Shown piece after piece: positions 8,283 to 18,502 of a DNA stretch of 63,775 nucleotides. Origin of the DNA: Piscirickettsia litoralis (GTDB lineage: Bacteria > Pseudomonadota > Gammaproteobacteria > Piscirickettsiales > Piscirickettsiaceae); assembly GCF_001720395.1 (NCBI RefSeq), contig NZ_MDTU01000001.1:2556509-2620283 (forward strand), in the 5' to 3' direction. Within the stretch, counting starts at the first letter, position 1. Each line of letters starts with the position of its first letter. Position numbers and translations under genes: made by a program. Below the pieces are notes generated by a model, which worked only from the letters and a program-made list of their open reading frames with translations, was not told the DNA's origin and searched no databases.

Positions 8283-9104
8283 TTATATGGTGCGCAATAA
8301 TTCATTAATGCTGGTTTTCGAGCGTGTTTTTGCATCGACACGTTTAACGATGACGGCACAATTGAGGTGGCAGCGTCCTTCTTTGGAAGGTAGGCTGCCC
8401 GCAACAACAACCGAACCGCTGGGAACACGGCCATAGTAAATCTCATCGTTTTCACGATCATAGATTTTTGTGCTTTGGCTGATAAATACACCCATACCAA
8501 TCACTGAATTTTCTTCAACGATGGCGCCTTCAACGATTTCAGAACGTGCGCCAATAAAGCAATTATCTTCAATAATTGTTGGTGTGGCTTGTAACGGTTC
8601 GAGTACGCCACCGATACCAACACCACCAGAGAGGTGGACGTTTTTACCAATTTGTGCACAAGAGCCGACAGTCGCCCAAGTATCGACCATGGTTCCTGAG
8701 TCAATATAAGCGCCGATATTGACATAACTTGGCATGAGTACGCTGTTAGGAGCGATATAGGCACCACGACGCGCAGTGGCTGGTGGGACGATACGCACGC
8801 CTTGTTGCTCATAGTCATGCTCGCTATAATTTTGATATTTTAGCGGAACTTTATCGTAAAACTGTTGACGTTGATTGTTAATGATCTGGTTTTCGCTGGT
8901 GACAAAGGAGAGTAAAACCGCTTTTTTCAGCCACTCATGGGTGTGCCACTTGCCATTAATTTTTTCGGCAACCCGTAAGCTGCCCTGATCAAGCTGTTTG
9001 ATCGTTTCTTCGATAGCCGCTTGTTCATGGCTTTGTAAGTCGCTTGCCTTTAAATGGGAGCGTCGCTCGAACAAATCATTAATTGTAGATTCCAGTTGAG
9101 TCAT
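8283..9104 (-). CDS. dapD: 2,3,4,5-tetrahydropyridine-2,6-dicarboxylate N-succinyltransferase
   Basis: DapD transfers succinyl from succinyl-CoA to tetrahydrodipicolinate in the lysine and meso-diaminopimelate pathway. The 273 residues nearly equal the 274 of E. coli. Residues about 105-240 form a left-handed beta-helix of hexapeptide repeats (for example [19 protein letters not shown] and [18 protein letters not shown]), as expected for this trimeric acyltransferase. The gene begins two bases after the ansA stop, so it is probably the last gene of the map-glnD-ansA-dapD unit. Only ansA separates it from glnD, its E. coli neighbour. Confidence 0.96.
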   Translation of the reverse strand: MTQLESTINDLFERRSHLKASDLQSHEQAAIEETIKQLDQGSLRVAEKINGKWHTHEWLKKAVLLSFVTSENQIINNQRQQFYDKVPLKYQNYSEHDYEQQGVRIVPPATARRGAYIAPNSVLMPSYVNIGAYIDSGTMVDTWATVGSCAQIGKNVHLSGGVGIGGVLEPLQATPTIIEDNCFIGARSEIVEGAIVEENSVIGMGVFISQSTKIYDRENDEIYYGRVPSGSVVVAGSLPSKEGRCHLNCAVIVKRVDAKTRSKTSINELLRTI

Positions 9105-9106
9105 AT

Positions 9107-10133
9107 TTATAGCACCTTTTCTTCAGTCAGTTCGCCGCGTAAATTCTGAGCCATTTTGGCTTTAATGTCTGTGATATCTTGATGGCTGCTAAATAACCAA
9201 GAAAGCTTGGTCAGCGCAGCCTCTGGCGTCATATCATAACCACTAATCACACCGGCATCGAGTAAAGCATGGCCGGTGCTATAATTTTGCATTTTCACGG
9301 AGCCTTGTAAACATTGTGTGCAGTTGACGATGACAATGCCACGGTCGTTTGCTTGCTGTAAGGCGCTTAAGAAAGATGGATTTTGATTAGGGGCATTGCC
9401 TGTGCCATAACTTTCTAAAATAATACCGTTAATCTCTTGGGCCAGGACATGCTCTAAAATAGTCATCGAAAAACCAGGAAACAAGCGAAAAGCGGCGATT
9501 TTCGCGTCATGCCAGTCAGGCAGTTTTATAGAAATATCGGAAGAGGGAAGAATAAGGTGATCCCTGATCTTTATATCAATACCAATTTCAGCTAAAGGGG
9601 GGAAATTGGGTGAGCGAAAGGCACTTAGTCTATCTGCATAGGATTTTTTGACTGCGATTGCCGCGCAGTAAGTAATTATTAAAGTATAAGCAGACCTCAG
9701 GGATTGGGTGATGGTTGGCAATAAGCAGAGAATCGATAATATTACGAGCAGCATCGTTGCGAATTTGGCCGATGGGAATTTGTGAGCCGGTGACAATTAC
9801 TGGCTTATTTAAATAAGGTAGTAAGAATGAAAGTGCAGAGGCTGTATAGGACATGGTATCTGTACCATGCAAAATAACAAAACCGTCATATTTGTTGTAA
9901 TTTGCTAGAATATCCTTGGCAATGCTTACCCAGTCTTGAGGGGTTGCATTGGACGAATCAATCAGGTTTTCGTACTCATTAAGTACATAGTTCGGCATTT
10001 TTTCATGAGCAATTGCTGGAAGCTGAGCCACTTGTTTGGCGAGAAAGCCTGGAAAAGAAGTAAAGCCTTGTTTTGTCGGCTGCATGCCTATGGTGCCACC
10101 GGTATACGCAATATAAATTGTTTTTTTTGTCAT
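9107..10133 (-). CDS. ansA: L-asparaginase, type I (frameshifted here)
   Basis: This is cytoplasmic L-asparaginase, hydrolysing asparagine to aspartate and ammonia. The N-terminus [10 protein letters not shown] carries the catalytic threonine motif and [14 protein letters not shown] the second active-site motif. The frame breaks in a run of six A on the coding strand (plus-strand T run 9644-9649). Removing one A joins [14 protein letters not shown] to [17 protein letters not shown], exactly as in E. coli AnsA, and yields 341 residues (E. coli 338). The single extra base in a homopolymer suggests a sequencing error, but a true pseudogene is possible because this gene is dispensable. Its ATG shares a base with the glnD stop (TAATG). 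Confidence 0.88.
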
Positions 10134-12691
10134 TACGATGATTCCTGAATTTTATCAAAATGGTAACACAGACTCTGTTCTATTTTTGCAAGAAGCTGTT
10201 TATCGTCTATGGTTTGGCGTTCTTGGTCGGTGATATAGAGGGTATCTTCAACACGTTCACCAAAGGTGCTAATTTTGGCGTTGTGAATGACGAGATTATG
10301 TTGTGAAAGTGTTAAGCCAATATAGGCAAGTAACGAGGGTTGGTCTCGGGTGATGAGTTTTAATGCCGTCATGCCAGAGGGTGTGACTTGAAAGCTAACC
10401 TTGCTGGGGACTCGAAAATGGCTGAGCCTGGCATTAGCGCGGCGTTTAACCAGCTTTGGAAGTTCCTGGTTTGCAATCGCGCAACTGAGTTGTTGTTGAA
10501 TTTCTTCTAAGCGCAGCTGACCTTCTGGAGGGGTATTATCCTGCTCGAAAATTACATAGTGATGTAAGCTATAACCATTTAGTGTCGTGCTTAATACTGC
10601 GTCATTAACACTGATATTCAGCCGATCGAGCGCATTAACGATTCGAGTAAATAAATGTTCACTGTCTTGACAATAAATAAACACGCGGGTGATGCTAGGG
10701 TATCCGCTGTGTTGGAACTCAATAATGGGCAAATCAGTATGGGTTAAAACAAGCGTGGTGTGCCAAGCAATACTTTGGGCTGAGTTTTTAATAAAGTGGT
10801 CGTTGTGCCAATATTGCCAAAGGTCGAGTACTTGTTGAGAGGTAAATTGTTCCATGTCCATTAGGGCCAGGGCATCGGCTTGGTTTTCTTGAATTTGTTC
10901 GGCAATAAAATGATGAGTATCACCACGTTTTAACGCCTCTTTTGTCGCAAGATAAAGATTTTTGAGTAAGGTTTCTTTCCAACTGTTCCAAAGTTTTGGG
11001 TTGGTGCCTTGAATATCGGCAACAGTTAAAACATATAAATGATTTAAGTGGGTAATGTCTCTGACCTTATTGGCAAATTCATTAATGACGCTCGGGTCTT
11101 GTATGTCTTTGGTTTGCGCGGTTTGTGACATGAGTAAATGATGTAAGACCAGCCAGTGGATTAAGCGTGTTTGATAAGGAGAATAGCCATGTGTTTGGCA
11201 AAACTCATGGGCATCGACAGCACCTTGTTCAGAGTGCTGGCCACCGCGGCCCTTTGCGATATCATGGAAAAATGCCGCGGTATAGATAATACAAGGGTCC
11301 CCGAGCGTCTGACTGATACGTTCATAGTGTAAGCGCTTATTAACCTCCGTATCACGAAATTTTTCGATATTTTGCATAACAAATAGGGTGTGAGTGTCCA
11401 CGGTATAACTGTGGAATAAGCTGTATTGCATTTGACCGACAATGGCCCCAAAAATAGCTAAATAAGCACCGATAATGCCAAAGCGGTTCATGGCGCGTAA
11501 TGTGCTTGGATATTGTAATAATTCAGTGAATAAGCGTTGATGATGTTTATTATTACGATAACTTTCATTGATCAAAGAGATGCTTTCCATCAGTGCTTTA
11601 CTGGTTTGTGCATCAAGATCGATAAGATCCGTTTGTTTGGCGAGGAAAAGGAAAATTTCTAAAATAAGCTCAGGTTGTTTTTTAAAGCTATAGCCATCGG
11701 CAAGGCCAATATAGTGCCCGGTTTTGATAAAAGGTGTGCTGGGAATTACTCGGCTTTTTGCCTTAGAAAAGGATTGTTCAAATTGGCGCATTAGGATGAT
11801 AAAAAGTAGACGCAAATCAGCAGCATGACGAAAGTAATTTTGCATCATTGCACTTGCCGCATTGTTGCTAGATTTCCCCTGAAAACCCAGAAATTCAGCA
11901 AGTTTAGGCTGATGGTCGAATAATAAGCGGTTTTCTTTTTGATTACAGCTAAGGTGCAAGCCTAGCCTAATTTGTGCAAAAAACTTCTGAGCTTGAATGA
12001 GCTTACGGTATTCTAATCGCGTGACAAGTTTGCGTTTATACAGGTTAATCAGGTGAATATCACCAAAGTGGTGGAGTAATAACCAGCGCAGCGTGTCTAG
12101 GTCACGCAAGCCGCCTGGGCTATTTTTAATGTCTGGCTCTAGGTTATAAACCGTGTTTTGAAAATGTTGATACCGCTTTAGGCTTTCTTGTTGCTTCTCT
12201 TTAAAAAAAGCCTGTTTGGACCAGATTTTGAGTGCTTGTGCCTTTTGCTGTAATTGTTCAAAAAGCTGGCTATCACCATTGAGGCAGCGTGTTTCTAAAA
12301 TGCTAGTAAAAAATACTGCATCTTTGCTGCAATCTTTAAGACACTCTTCTAAGGTGCGAACACTGTGGCGGATTTCCAGTCCAGCATCCCAGCATTGTGT
12401 TAAAAATGAACTGATCTGACTTTGATACTCATGAGTTGGTTTTTTGGTTAAGATGAGCACATCAATGTCAGAGTAAGGGTAGAGTGTGCCGCGGCCATAG
12501 CCTCCGGTGGCAATAAGTGCACAGTGATCTAATTTAGGCCAGGCTTGATTGAGAATGCGGTCGATGGTTTTAGCGCGCTGGCGCAATAGTTGATAGGACC
12601 GCTGTGGCGCTTGTTGCAAAACAACTTTTTGCTTCTCGTTTAAGGTAAGTAGTTTCTCACGTGTTTGTCGTACCCACGCCACTGCATCCAT
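10133..12691 (-). CDS. glnD: Bifunctional uridylyltransferase/uridylyl-removing enzyme GlnD
   Basis: GlnD senses glutamine and adds UMP to, or removes it from, PII proteins, controlling nitrogen metabolism. The N-terminal nucleotidyltransferase domain has GGYGRGTLYPYSDIDVLI (residues 63-80, metal ligands Asp75 and Asp77). The HD hydrolase domain follows near residue 470 (HDIAKGRGGQHSEQG). Two ACT domains occupy the last 180 residues (VFIYCQDSEHLFTRIVNALD and LKLITRDQPSLLAYIGLTL). The 852 residues are slightly fewer than the 890 of E. coli. It follows map by 30 bases and is coupled to ansA. Confidence 0.96.
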   Translation of the reverse strand: MDAVAWVRQTREKLLTLNEKQKVVLQQAPQRSYQLLRQRAKTIDRILNQAWPKLDHCALIATGGYGRGTLYPYSDIDVLILTKKPTHEYQSQISSFLTQCWDAGLEIRHSVRTLEECLKDCSKDAVFFTSILETRCLNGDSQLFEQLQQKAQALKIWSKQAFFKEKQQESLKRYQHFQNTVYNLEPDIKNSPGGLRDLDTLRWLLLHHFGDIHLINLYKRKLVTRLEYRKLIQAQKFFAQIRLGLHLSCNQKENRLLFDHQPKLAEFLGFQGKSSNNAASAMMQNYFRHAADLRLLFIILMRQFEQSFSKAKSRVIPSTPFIKTGHYIGLADGYSFKKQPELILEIFLFLAKQTDLIDLDAQTSKALMESISLINESYRNNKHHQRLFTELLQYPSTLRAMNRFGIIGAYLAIFGAIVGQMQYSLFHSYTVDTHTLFVMQNIEKFRDTEVNKRLHYERISQTLGDPCIIYTAAFFHDIAKGRGGQHSEQGAVDAHEFCQTHGYSPYQTRLIHWLVLHHLLMSQTAQTKDIQDPSVINEFANKVRDITHLNHLYVLTVADIQGTNPKLWNSWKETLLKNLYLATKEALKRGDTHHFIAEQIQENQADALALMDMEQFTSQQVLDLWQYWHNDHFIKNSAQSIAWHTTLVLTHTDLPIIEFQHSGYPSITRVFIYCQDSEHLFTRIVNALDRLNISVNDAVLSTTLNGYSLHHYVIFEQDNTPPEGQLRLEEIQQQLSCAIANQELPKLVKRRANARLSHFRVPSKVSFQVTPSGMTALKLITRDQPSLLAYIGLTLSQHNLVIHNAKISTFGERVEDTLYITDQERQTIDDKQLLAKIEQSLCYHFDKIQESS

Positions 12692-12721
12692 AAATCGGTC
12701 CTGTGATTTGAAGGTATACTT

Positions 12722-13531
12722 TTAAGTTAGATAAAGCGTTTGCTCTTGCTCACGTTGCGTTAAAATTTCAACACCATTGGCGGTGACTAATAAGGTATGT
12801 TCCCATTGTGCTGAGAGCGAGCGATCTTTGGTTTTTACGGTCCAACCGTCATTTAGGGTTTTTAGCTGATGTTTACCCATATTAATCATCGGTTCTATCG
12901 TAAAGGTCATGCCTTCTTCGATAATAACGTCTTTGATTTGAGCGTCGTCATAGTGAACGACTTGGGGTTCCTCATGGAAAACAGCACCAATACCATGACC
13001 GCAATACTCACGAACCACCGAATAATTTGCTTGCTCGGCATGGGCTTGAATGATGCGACCGATTGCCTTTAGGCTGGCTCCGGGTTTGACTTCGGCAATG
13101 CCCTTAAATAAGCACTCACGGGTGATTTGAATGAGGCGCTCACGGGCTTGGTATTGAGGGGTTTGCTTTTCTTTATCACTAAAGTTGCCAATATGGAACA
13201 TCATGCTGGTATCACCATGATAGCCATCTTTGATCACGGTAATATCAATGTTGAGGATATCGCCTTTTTTAAGCTTACGATCTCCTGGGATACCATGGCA
13301 GATAACATCATTAATTGACGTACAGATGGACTTTGGAAAGCCGTGATAGTTCAGTGGCGCAGGAATGGCTTGTTGTTTTTCAGTAATGTATTTGTGGCAG
13401 ATTTGATCGAGTTCGCCTGTGGTAACACCTGGCACTACATGGGGTGTAATCATTGTCAGCACTTCTGCGGCTAGACGTCCTGCGATACGCATTTTTTCAA
13501 TTTCGTCGTTGGTCTTAATTTTAATCGTCAT
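12722..13531 (-). CDS. map: Methionine aminopeptidase, type I
   Basis: This metalloenzyme removes the initiator methionine from nascent proteins. The metal ligands are present: two aspartates in LNIDITVIKDGYHGDT, the histidine in GHGIGAVFHEEP, and the glutamates in FTIEPMI and WEHTLLV. The 269 residues fit the bacterial type I length (E. coli 264). It is divergent from rpsB across a 393-base region, the usual gammaproteobacterial arrangement, and appears to head the glnD-ansA-dapD unit. Confidence 0.97.
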   Translation of the reverse strand: MTIKIKTNDEIEKMRIAGRLAAEVLTMITPHVVPGVTTGELDQICHKYITEKQQAIPAPLNYHGFPKSICTSINDVICHGIPGDRKLKKGDILNIDITVIKDGYHGDTSMMFHIGNFSDKEKQTPQYQARERLIQITRECLFKGIAEVKPGASLKAIGRIIQAHAEQANYSVVREYCGHGIGAVFHEEPQVVHYDDAQIKDVIIEEGMTFTIEPMINMGKHQLKTLNDGWTVKTKDRSLSAQWEHTLLVTANGVEILTQREQEQTLYLT

Positions 13532-13761
13532 AGTTGTTCGTGCTCTTTGCTGCTTGAATCATGTGTTTTTATAGTGTGTGATATCGTTTATTAAGTTATG
13601 TCGTCTGCATCGTGCCATTAGTGTAATAGATCAAAGGCTACGGCACCATAGATCATGGTGAATTTTGTTGTTTTGGGCTGTTATCTCTATGTAGTTAACA
13701 TCAGCTTTAAATTTGAGCGCCCTATATTAAAACTCATGCGAAATCCAAGAGACCGAATACA
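13532..13761. other. map-rpsB intergenic region, map side
   Basis: This non-coding stretch should carry the minus-strand map promoter, which I cannot place confidently. The only clear structure is a short palindrome, CACCAT (13644-13649) with ATGGTG (13655-13660), not followed by a T run. It may be a protein-binding site or chance. Confidence 0.3.
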
Positions 13762-13790
13762 TTGTCTTTGCTAATGATTTATGGTATAAA
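13762..13790 (+). promoter_or_regulatory. rpsB-tsf promoter with extended -10
   Basis: TTGTCT (13762-13767) and TATAAA (13785-13790) are separated by 17 bases, and a TG at 13782-13783 makes an extended -10 (TGGTATAAA). Transcription should start near 13797. An extended -10 is known for rpsB promoters in gammaproteobacteria. Confidence 0.7.
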
Positions 13791-13796
13791 ATGGCG

Positions 13797-13921
13797 CTGC
13801 AAGGGTGTTTTTGCCCTAGCAGATTTTTAACGACACACACATGCTAGATACTATATCTCGGGTGCCTAAGGGTTGAAATATAGGGCGTGTGGAGGTTTAA
13901 CCCTTTGAAATTTTAGGAGAA
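13797..13921 (+). promoter_or_regulatory. rpsB leader RNA, candidate S2 autoregulatory site
   Basis: The predicted 5' UTR is about 125 bases and holds two structures. The first begins at the predicted start: CTGCAAGGG (13797-13805) pairs with CCCTAGCAG (13814-13822), one mismatch, followed by ATTTTTAA. The second pairs AAGGGTT (13868-13874) with AACCCTT (13899-13905), close to the AGGAGA ribosome site (13915-13920). S2 is known to repress its own mRNA through a structured leader in gammaproteobacteria. That this leader does so is inference from position and shape. Confidence 0.5.
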
Positions 13922-13924
13922 GTC

Positions 13925-14677
13925 ATGGCTACAGTGACCATGCGTGAAATGCTACAAGCCGGAGTACACTTCGGACACAAAACTCGTTTTTGGAACCCAA
14001 AAATGAAACGCTTCATCTTCGGTGAGCGTAACAATATTCATATCATCAATTTAGAAAAAAGCTTACCGCTTTACAAAGATGCAGTGAACTTCGTTAGCAA
14101 GCTTGCTTCTCAAAAAGGTAAAGTTCTTTTTGTTGGCACAAAGCGTGCGGCATCTAACATCATTCGTGAAGAAGCACAGCGTTGTGGCATGCCATACGTT
14201 GATCACCGTTGGTTAGGTGGTATGTTGACGAACTACAAAACTGTTCGCCAATCAATCAAGCGCTTAAAAGAATTACAAGGCCAAGCGGCTGATGGTACTT
14301 TCGAGCGTGTAACGAAAAAAGAAGCACTGACATTACAACGTGAAATGGACAAACTAGAGCGCAGCTTGGGTGGAATCCAAAACATGGCGGGTCTTCCTGA
14401 TGCGATTTTCGTTCTTGATGTTGGTCATGAGAAAATTTCGATTGCTGAAGCGAAAAAATTAGGTATTCCTGTCATTGGTGTCGTTGATACTAATAATAGC
14501 CCTGATAATGTTGACTATGTCATTCCGGGTAATGATGATGCGATTCGTTCTATCCAGTTCTATGCACAAGGAATGGCTGATACTATTCTTGAAGCACGTG
14601 AAGTTGCAAAAATTGCTGCGACTAAAGGTGATGAATTCGTAGAAGTTACAGGCGAAGAAGCGAAAAAAGACGCATAA
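13925..14677 (+). CDS. rpsB: 30S ribosomal protein S2
   Basis: S2 is an essential small-subunit protein that binds late and helps S1 attach. The 250 residues begin [20 protein letters not shown], a nearly universal S2 start, and include [12 protein letters not shown] and [15 protein letters not shown]. It is slightly longer than the E. coli protein (241). It has a strong ribosome site (AGGAGA) and heads the rpsB-tsf-pyrH-frr-uppS-cdsA run. Codon use looks optimised relative to the accessory genes. Confidence 0.98.
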   Translation: MATVTMREMLQAGVHFGHKTRFWNPKMKRFIFGERNNIHIINLEKSLPLYKDAVNFVSKLASQKGKVLFVGTKRAASNIIREEAQRCGMPYVDHRWLGGMLTNYKTVRQSIKRLKELQGQAADGTFERVTKKEALTLQREMDKLERSLGGIQNMAGLPDAIFVLDVGHEKISIAEAKKLGIPVIGVVDTNNSPDNVDYVIPGNDDAIRSIQFYAQGMADTILEAREVAKIAATKGDEFVEVTGEEAKKDA

Positions 14678-14713
14678 GCCTTAGGGTGAGCGAATTTCGC
14701 TGAGTTTGATTTC

Positions 14714-14746
14714 AAAGAGGGGGCTTATTTTAGGACCCCTCTTTTT
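14714..14746 (+). terminator. Terminator between rpsB and tsf
   Basis: AAAGAGGGG (14714-14722) pairs with CCCCTCTTT (14736-14744), loop of 13, running into five T. It lies 36 bases after the rpsB stop. Because tsf follows 39 bases later without an obvious new promoter, it probably acts as a partial terminator that sets S2 above EF-Ts. Confidence 0.8.
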
Positions 14747-14784
14747 CGTTAAATAATTGAGTAATCTAAAGAGGAATTAAGACG

Positions 14785-15663
14785 ATGGCAATTACTGCTG
14801 CAATGGTTAAAGAATTACGTGAACGTACAGGTGCTGGCATGATGGAGTGCAAAAAAGCACTTTCTGCGACAGGAGGTGATATTGAAGCGGCAATCGAAGA
14901 GATGCGCAAATCAGGCGCTGCTAAAGCAGTGAAAAAAGCGGGCCGTGTGGCGGCAGAAGGCGTGATCATCATTAAAGCCTCTGCTGACAACAAAAAAGTT
15001 GCAGTGACGGAAGTTAATTGTGAGACTGACTTTGTTGCGCGTGATGCAAGCTTCTTAGCATTTGCAAATGAAATTGGTGAGTTAGTGTTAGAGCAAGGCT
15101 TAACTGATGTTGCTGCATTAGGTGACGTTAAAGTGGCTGATGGCCAAACGGTTGAAGAGAAGCGTACGGCACTTGTGGCTAAAATCGGTGAAAATATCTC
15201 TGTGCGCCGCGCTCAAATCATCGAAAGTAATGGTGTGATTGGTGCGTATACACACGGTGCGCGTATTGGTGTTGCCGTTGAGCTTGAAGATGGTGATGCC
15301 GAGCTTGCTAAGCAAGTGGCGATGCATGTTGCAGCCTCTAATCCAATGGTGGTTAACCCAGAAGACATGCCGGCTGAAGTGGTAGAAAAAGAAAAAGAAA
15401 TCATCAAAGCGCAACCTGATATGGCAGGTAAGCCTGAAAACATCGTTGAAAAAATGATGGGTGGTCGTATTAATAAGTTTCTAGCGGAAAACGCCTTAGT
15501 CGGTCAGCCGTTTGTGATTGATCCTAATGTGAAAGTGGGCCAATACCTAAAAGAGCGTGGCACGAAGGTTCTTGGTTTTGTGCGCTTTGAAGTCGGTGAA
15601 GGCATCGAGAAGAAAGAAGACGATTTTGCTGCAGAAGTGATGAAAACTGTCCAAGGAGGCTAA
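14785..15663 (+). CDS. tsf: Elongation factor Ts
   Basis: EF-Ts exchanges GDP for GTP on EF-Tu. The 292-residue product has the N-terminal UBA-like domain with the signature [19 protein letters not shown], followed by the core with [10 protein letters not shown] and the C-terminal module ([18 protein letters not shown]). Length is close to the 283 of E. coli. The ribosome site AGAGGA sits ten bases before the ATG, and pyrH starts four bases after the stop. Confidence 0.98.
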   Translation: MAITAAMVKELRERTGAGMMECKKALSATGGDIEAAIEEMRKSGAAKAVKKAGRVAAEGVIIIKASADNKKVAVTEVNCETDFVARDASFLAFANEIGELVLEQGLTDVAALGDVKVADGQTVEEKRTALVAKIGENISVRRAQIIESNGVIGAYTHGARIGVAVELEDGDAELAKQVAMHVAASNPMVVNPEDMPAEVVEKEKEIIKAQPDMAGKPENIVEKMMGGRINKFLAENALVGQPFVIDPNVKVGQYLKERGTKVLGFVRFEVGEGIEKKEDDFAAEVMKTVQGG

Positions 15664-15666
15664 TCC

Positions 15667-16405
15667 ATGACAGCAGAGACATCACAAGCGCTGAAATATC
15701 AGCGTGTTCTATTGAAATTGAGCGGTGAATCTTTGATGGGGACAAATCCGGCAGGGATTTCACCGAGGACAATAGAACGTTTTGCCCATGAAATTAAGCA
15801 AGTGATGGCTTTGGGGGTGCAGGTCGGTTTGGTGATTGGAGGAGGCAATTTCTTGCGAGGAGTTGCCCTTTCTGAAGCCGGCCTGAGCCGTGTGACCGGT
15901 GATCATATGGGAATGCTGGCAACAGTGATCAATGCGTTGGCAATGCGTGATGTGTTAGAGCGCATTGATGTGCCGGCGCGGATTATGTCAGCGATTCCTA
16001 TGAGCGGTTTGGTCGATCATTATGATCGTCGTAAGGCAATGCACCACTTGTCCGAAGGACGAGCGGTGACTTTTTGCTGCTGGAACAGGTAACCCGCTGG
16101 TCACAACAGACTCGGCAGCAAGCTTGCGTGGTATTGAAGTTGAAGCTGATCTGCTATTAAAAGCGACACGTGTTGATGGTGTGTATACTGCAGACCCTGA
16201 AAAAGATCCAAAGGCAAAGCGCTATTCGTTTTTAAGCTATGAAGAAGCCTTGAAAAAAGAGCTAGGGGTGATGGATTTAGCGGCTTTTTGCCAATGTCGT
16301 GATCACCAGTTGCCAATTCGAGTCTTTAATATTTTTAAGGAAAAATCTCTTCTTCGTGTTATTTTAGGTGAAGATGAAGGTACGCTAGTCAGTGGTGGAG
16401 AATAA
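15667..16405 (+). CDS. pyrH: Uridylate kinase (frameshifted here)
   Basis: PyrH phosphorylates UMP to UDP in pyrimidine nucleotide synthesis and is essential in most bacteria. The N-terminal part has [11 protein letters not shown] and [11 protein letters not shown]. The frame breaks in five T at 16071-16075. Dropping one T restores [20 protein letters not shown] and the rest, ending [17 protein letters not shown] and EGTLVSGGE, about 245 residues in all (E. coli 241). Since the gene should be essential and the lesion is a homopolymer, a sequencing error is the likely cause. It begins right after tsf and precedes frr by three bases. Confidence 0.93.
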
Positions 16406-16408
16406 AAA

Positions 16409-16966
16409 GTGATAGAGCAAATAATTGAAGATGCCCAAGCGCGCATGGAAAAAAGCTTGGATGCATTGCGTGATAATTTAGCGAAAATTCGTACAGGCCG
16501 TGCACATCCTAGTCTACTAGAGCATATTACTGTGGATTATTATGGCAGCGATACGCCATTGAGCCAGGTTGCTAATGTGACTATTGCTGATGCGCGAACC
16601 TTGCAGGTTGTGCCCTGGGAGAAAACCATGGTTGCCGCCGTAGAAAAAGCAATTATGACCTCGGATTTGGGTTTAAACCCCGCATCAGCCGGTCAAGTGA
16701 TTCGTGTGCCGTTACCACCATTAACAGAAGAGCGCCGTCGTGATCTTGTGAAGATTGTTAAAGGTGAAGCTGAAAATGCACGTGTTGCGATTCGCAATAT
16801 TCGTCGTGATGCGAACAATCGTTTTAAAGATTTGCTTAAGCAAAAAGAGATGAGTGAAGATGATGAGCGTCGTGCTCAAGATCGCGTGCAGAAAGTAACG
16901 GATAAATTCATTAATGATGTTGAATCTACGATTCAGGTCAAAGAAAAAGAACTGATAGAGATTTAA
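16409..16966 (+). CDS. frr: Ribosome recycling factor
   Basis: RRF, together with EF-G, splits post-termination ribosomes. The 185 residues match the E. coli length, with the family motifs [12 protein letters not shown]-like ([15 protein letters not shown]) near residue 30 and [13 protein letters not shown] near residue 105, plus the long basic C-terminal helix region. The GTG start at 16409 follows GGAG. It is three bases after pyrH and eight before uppS, consistent with one transcript. Confidence 0.98.
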   Translation: MIEQIIEDAQARMEKSLDALRDNLAKIRTGRAHPSLLEHITVDYYGSDTPLSQVANVTIADARTLQVVPWEKTMVAAVEKAIMTSDLGLNPASAGQVIRVPLPPLTEERRRDLVKIVKGEAENARVAIRNIRRDANNRFKDLLKQKEMSEDDERRAQDRVQKVTDKFINDVESTIQVKEKELIEI

Positions 16967-16973
16967 AGGATAG

Positions 16974-17708
16974 ATGAGCTCCATGAACGCTGAGGTGATT
17001 CCAAAACATATCGCAATTATTATGGACGGTAATGGTCGTTGGGCAACCTCTCGAAAGCTGCCTCGTGCCGCAGGTCATCGCGCCGGCGCTGAGACAGTAC
17101 GCCGTATTGTCAAAGCGAGTGCTGAACGTGGTATTGAGGCATTAACTTTGTTTGCTTTTAGTAGCGAGAATTGGAATCGCCCTGAGCGTGAAGTTAAGTT
17201 GATCATGGAGCTATTTTCTTGGACATTGAGCCGAGAGTTAAAACGTTTACAAAATGCCAATATCCGCTTGGAATTTATTGGTGATTTATCGGCGCTATCT
17301 GAAAAATTACGTAAGAAATTATTGGCGGGTGCTGAGAAAACCGCTGAAAATACGGGTATGAAATTGGTTGTTGCGGTGAATTATGGCGGCCGTTGGGACA
17401 TTACTAATGCGACTTTGAAAATAGCACGCGCTGTGCAGTTGGGTGATTTAACCACTGAGAGTATTAATGAACAGATGCTTTCAGAGTATCTTTCAACAGC
17501 ACACCTTCCTGACCCTGATCTTTTTATTCGCACCAGCGGCGAGTTGCGCATTAGTAATTTTTTAATGTGGCAGTTGGCTTATACTGAGCTTTATTTTGCC
17601 GATGTCCACTGGCCGGACTTTGATGAGGCCGAATTGGATAAAGCGATTACAGATTTTTCGAATCGACAACGACGTTTTGGCAAGACGCCAGAGCAAATCG
17701 GTGAGTAA
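16974..17708 (+). CDS. uppS: Undecaprenyl diphosphate synthase
   Basis: UppS condenses eight IPP units onto farnesyl diphosphate to give the C55 lipid carrier for peptidoglycan and LPS synthesis. The catalytic aspartate is Asp18 in HIAIIMDGNGRWA; FAFSSENWNRP and VAVNYGGRWDI, and the C-terminal RTSGELRISNFLMWQLAY are cis-prenyltransferase motifs. The 244 residues compare with 253 in E. coli. The ATG at 16974 follows AAGGA; an ATG three codons on is also possible. Its IPP must come from the mevalonate operon at 22007-27771 if no MEP pathway exists elsewhere. Confidence 0.97.
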   Translation: MSSMNAEVIPKHIAIIMDGNGRWATSRKLPRAAGHRAGAETVRRIVKASAERGIEALTLFAFSSENWNRPEREVKLIMELFSWTLSRELKRLQNANIRLEFIGDLSALSEKLRKKLLAGAEKTAENTGMKLVVAVNYGGRWDITNATLKIARAVQLGDLTTESINEQMLSEYLSTAHLPDPDLFIRTSGELRISNFLMWQLAYTELYFADVHWPDFDEAELDKAITDFSNRQRRFGKTPEQIGE

Positions 17709-17716
17709 TTAAACAT

Positions 17717-18502
17717 ATGCTAAAACAACGTGTTTTAACGGGTGCTTTATTAATTATTTTCGCACTCTTGCTCTTCTTTGCGGCCCCTAAGCCATTATTT
17801 ACTGTGATTATTTTAGGAATTATTTTTTGGTCAGCTTGGGAATGGTCGAACTTATCGACATTAAAATCACTAAAAACGCGCTTTGCTTATAGTGCCATTG
17901 TGTTGATACTGACCTATCCTGCAATCAAATTCACTCCGCTTTTTTTGCTATTGGCGCTAGTTTGGTGGTGTGTTGCTCTTGTGGCAGTGATTAGTTACCC
18001 GACGTCGACAAAATGCTGGGCGAAAGGGGCGAATATACGGCTTATTGCTGGGTTATTTATATTATTACCTGCTGCTGCTGCCTTATTAAATATTTACAAT
18101 CAAAGTGCCGGCTTGTTACTTGCTGCAATGGCCTTGATTTGGGGGGCTGATATTGGTGCTTATTTTACCGGTCGTGCTTTTGGTCGGCGCAAACTTGCAG
18201 TTGCGGTTAGCCCTGGAAAAAGTTGGGAAGGGCTTGCCGGTGGTGTTATTTGCTCTGCTGTGATTGGGTTGGTTTTATTGCACTTTATTTTTAAATTAGC
18301 CATCGTCGATAGTCTGGTGATTGCCACTTGTGTTTCTTTGGTCTCCGTATTGGGAGACCTTACAGAAAGTATGGCAAAGCGTCAGCGTGGTATTAAAGAT
18401 AGTGGGACATTTTTGCCTGGACATGGTGGTGTACTTGATCGCCTCGATGGTGTTGTGGCAGGGTTACCTATTTTCTTACTGCTTTGGCAGTGGTTGTCCT
18501 AA
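17717..18502 (+). CDS. cdsA: Phosphatidate cytidylyltransferase
   Basis: CdsA makes CDP-diacylglycerol from phosphatidate and CTP in the inner membrane, the branch point of phospholipid synthesis. The 261 residues are mostly hydrophobic with about seven or eight membrane segments. The C-terminal signature KDSGTFLPGHGGVLDRLDG carries the two conserved aspartates. It begins eight bases after uppS. In most relatives dxr and rseP follow next; here they do not. Confidence 0.96.
   Translation: MLKQRVLTGALLIIFALLLFFAAPKPLFTVIILGIIFWSAWEWSNLSTLKSLKTRFAYSAIVLILTYPAIKFTPLFLLLALVWWCVALVAVISYPTSTKCWAKGANIRLIAGLFILLPAAAALLNIYNQSAGLLLAAMALIWGADIGAYFTGRAFGRRKLAVAVSPGKSWEGLAGGVICSAVIGLVLLHFIFKLAIVDSLVIATCVSLVSVLGDLTESMAKRQRGIKDSGTFLPGHGGVLDRLDGVVAGLPIFLLLWQWLS

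Noticed and set aside
8470-8709. Open frames on the strand opposite dapD and within other conserved genes
   Set aside because: They lie wholly inside well-recognised genes, lack ribosome sites and have no recognisable motifs.
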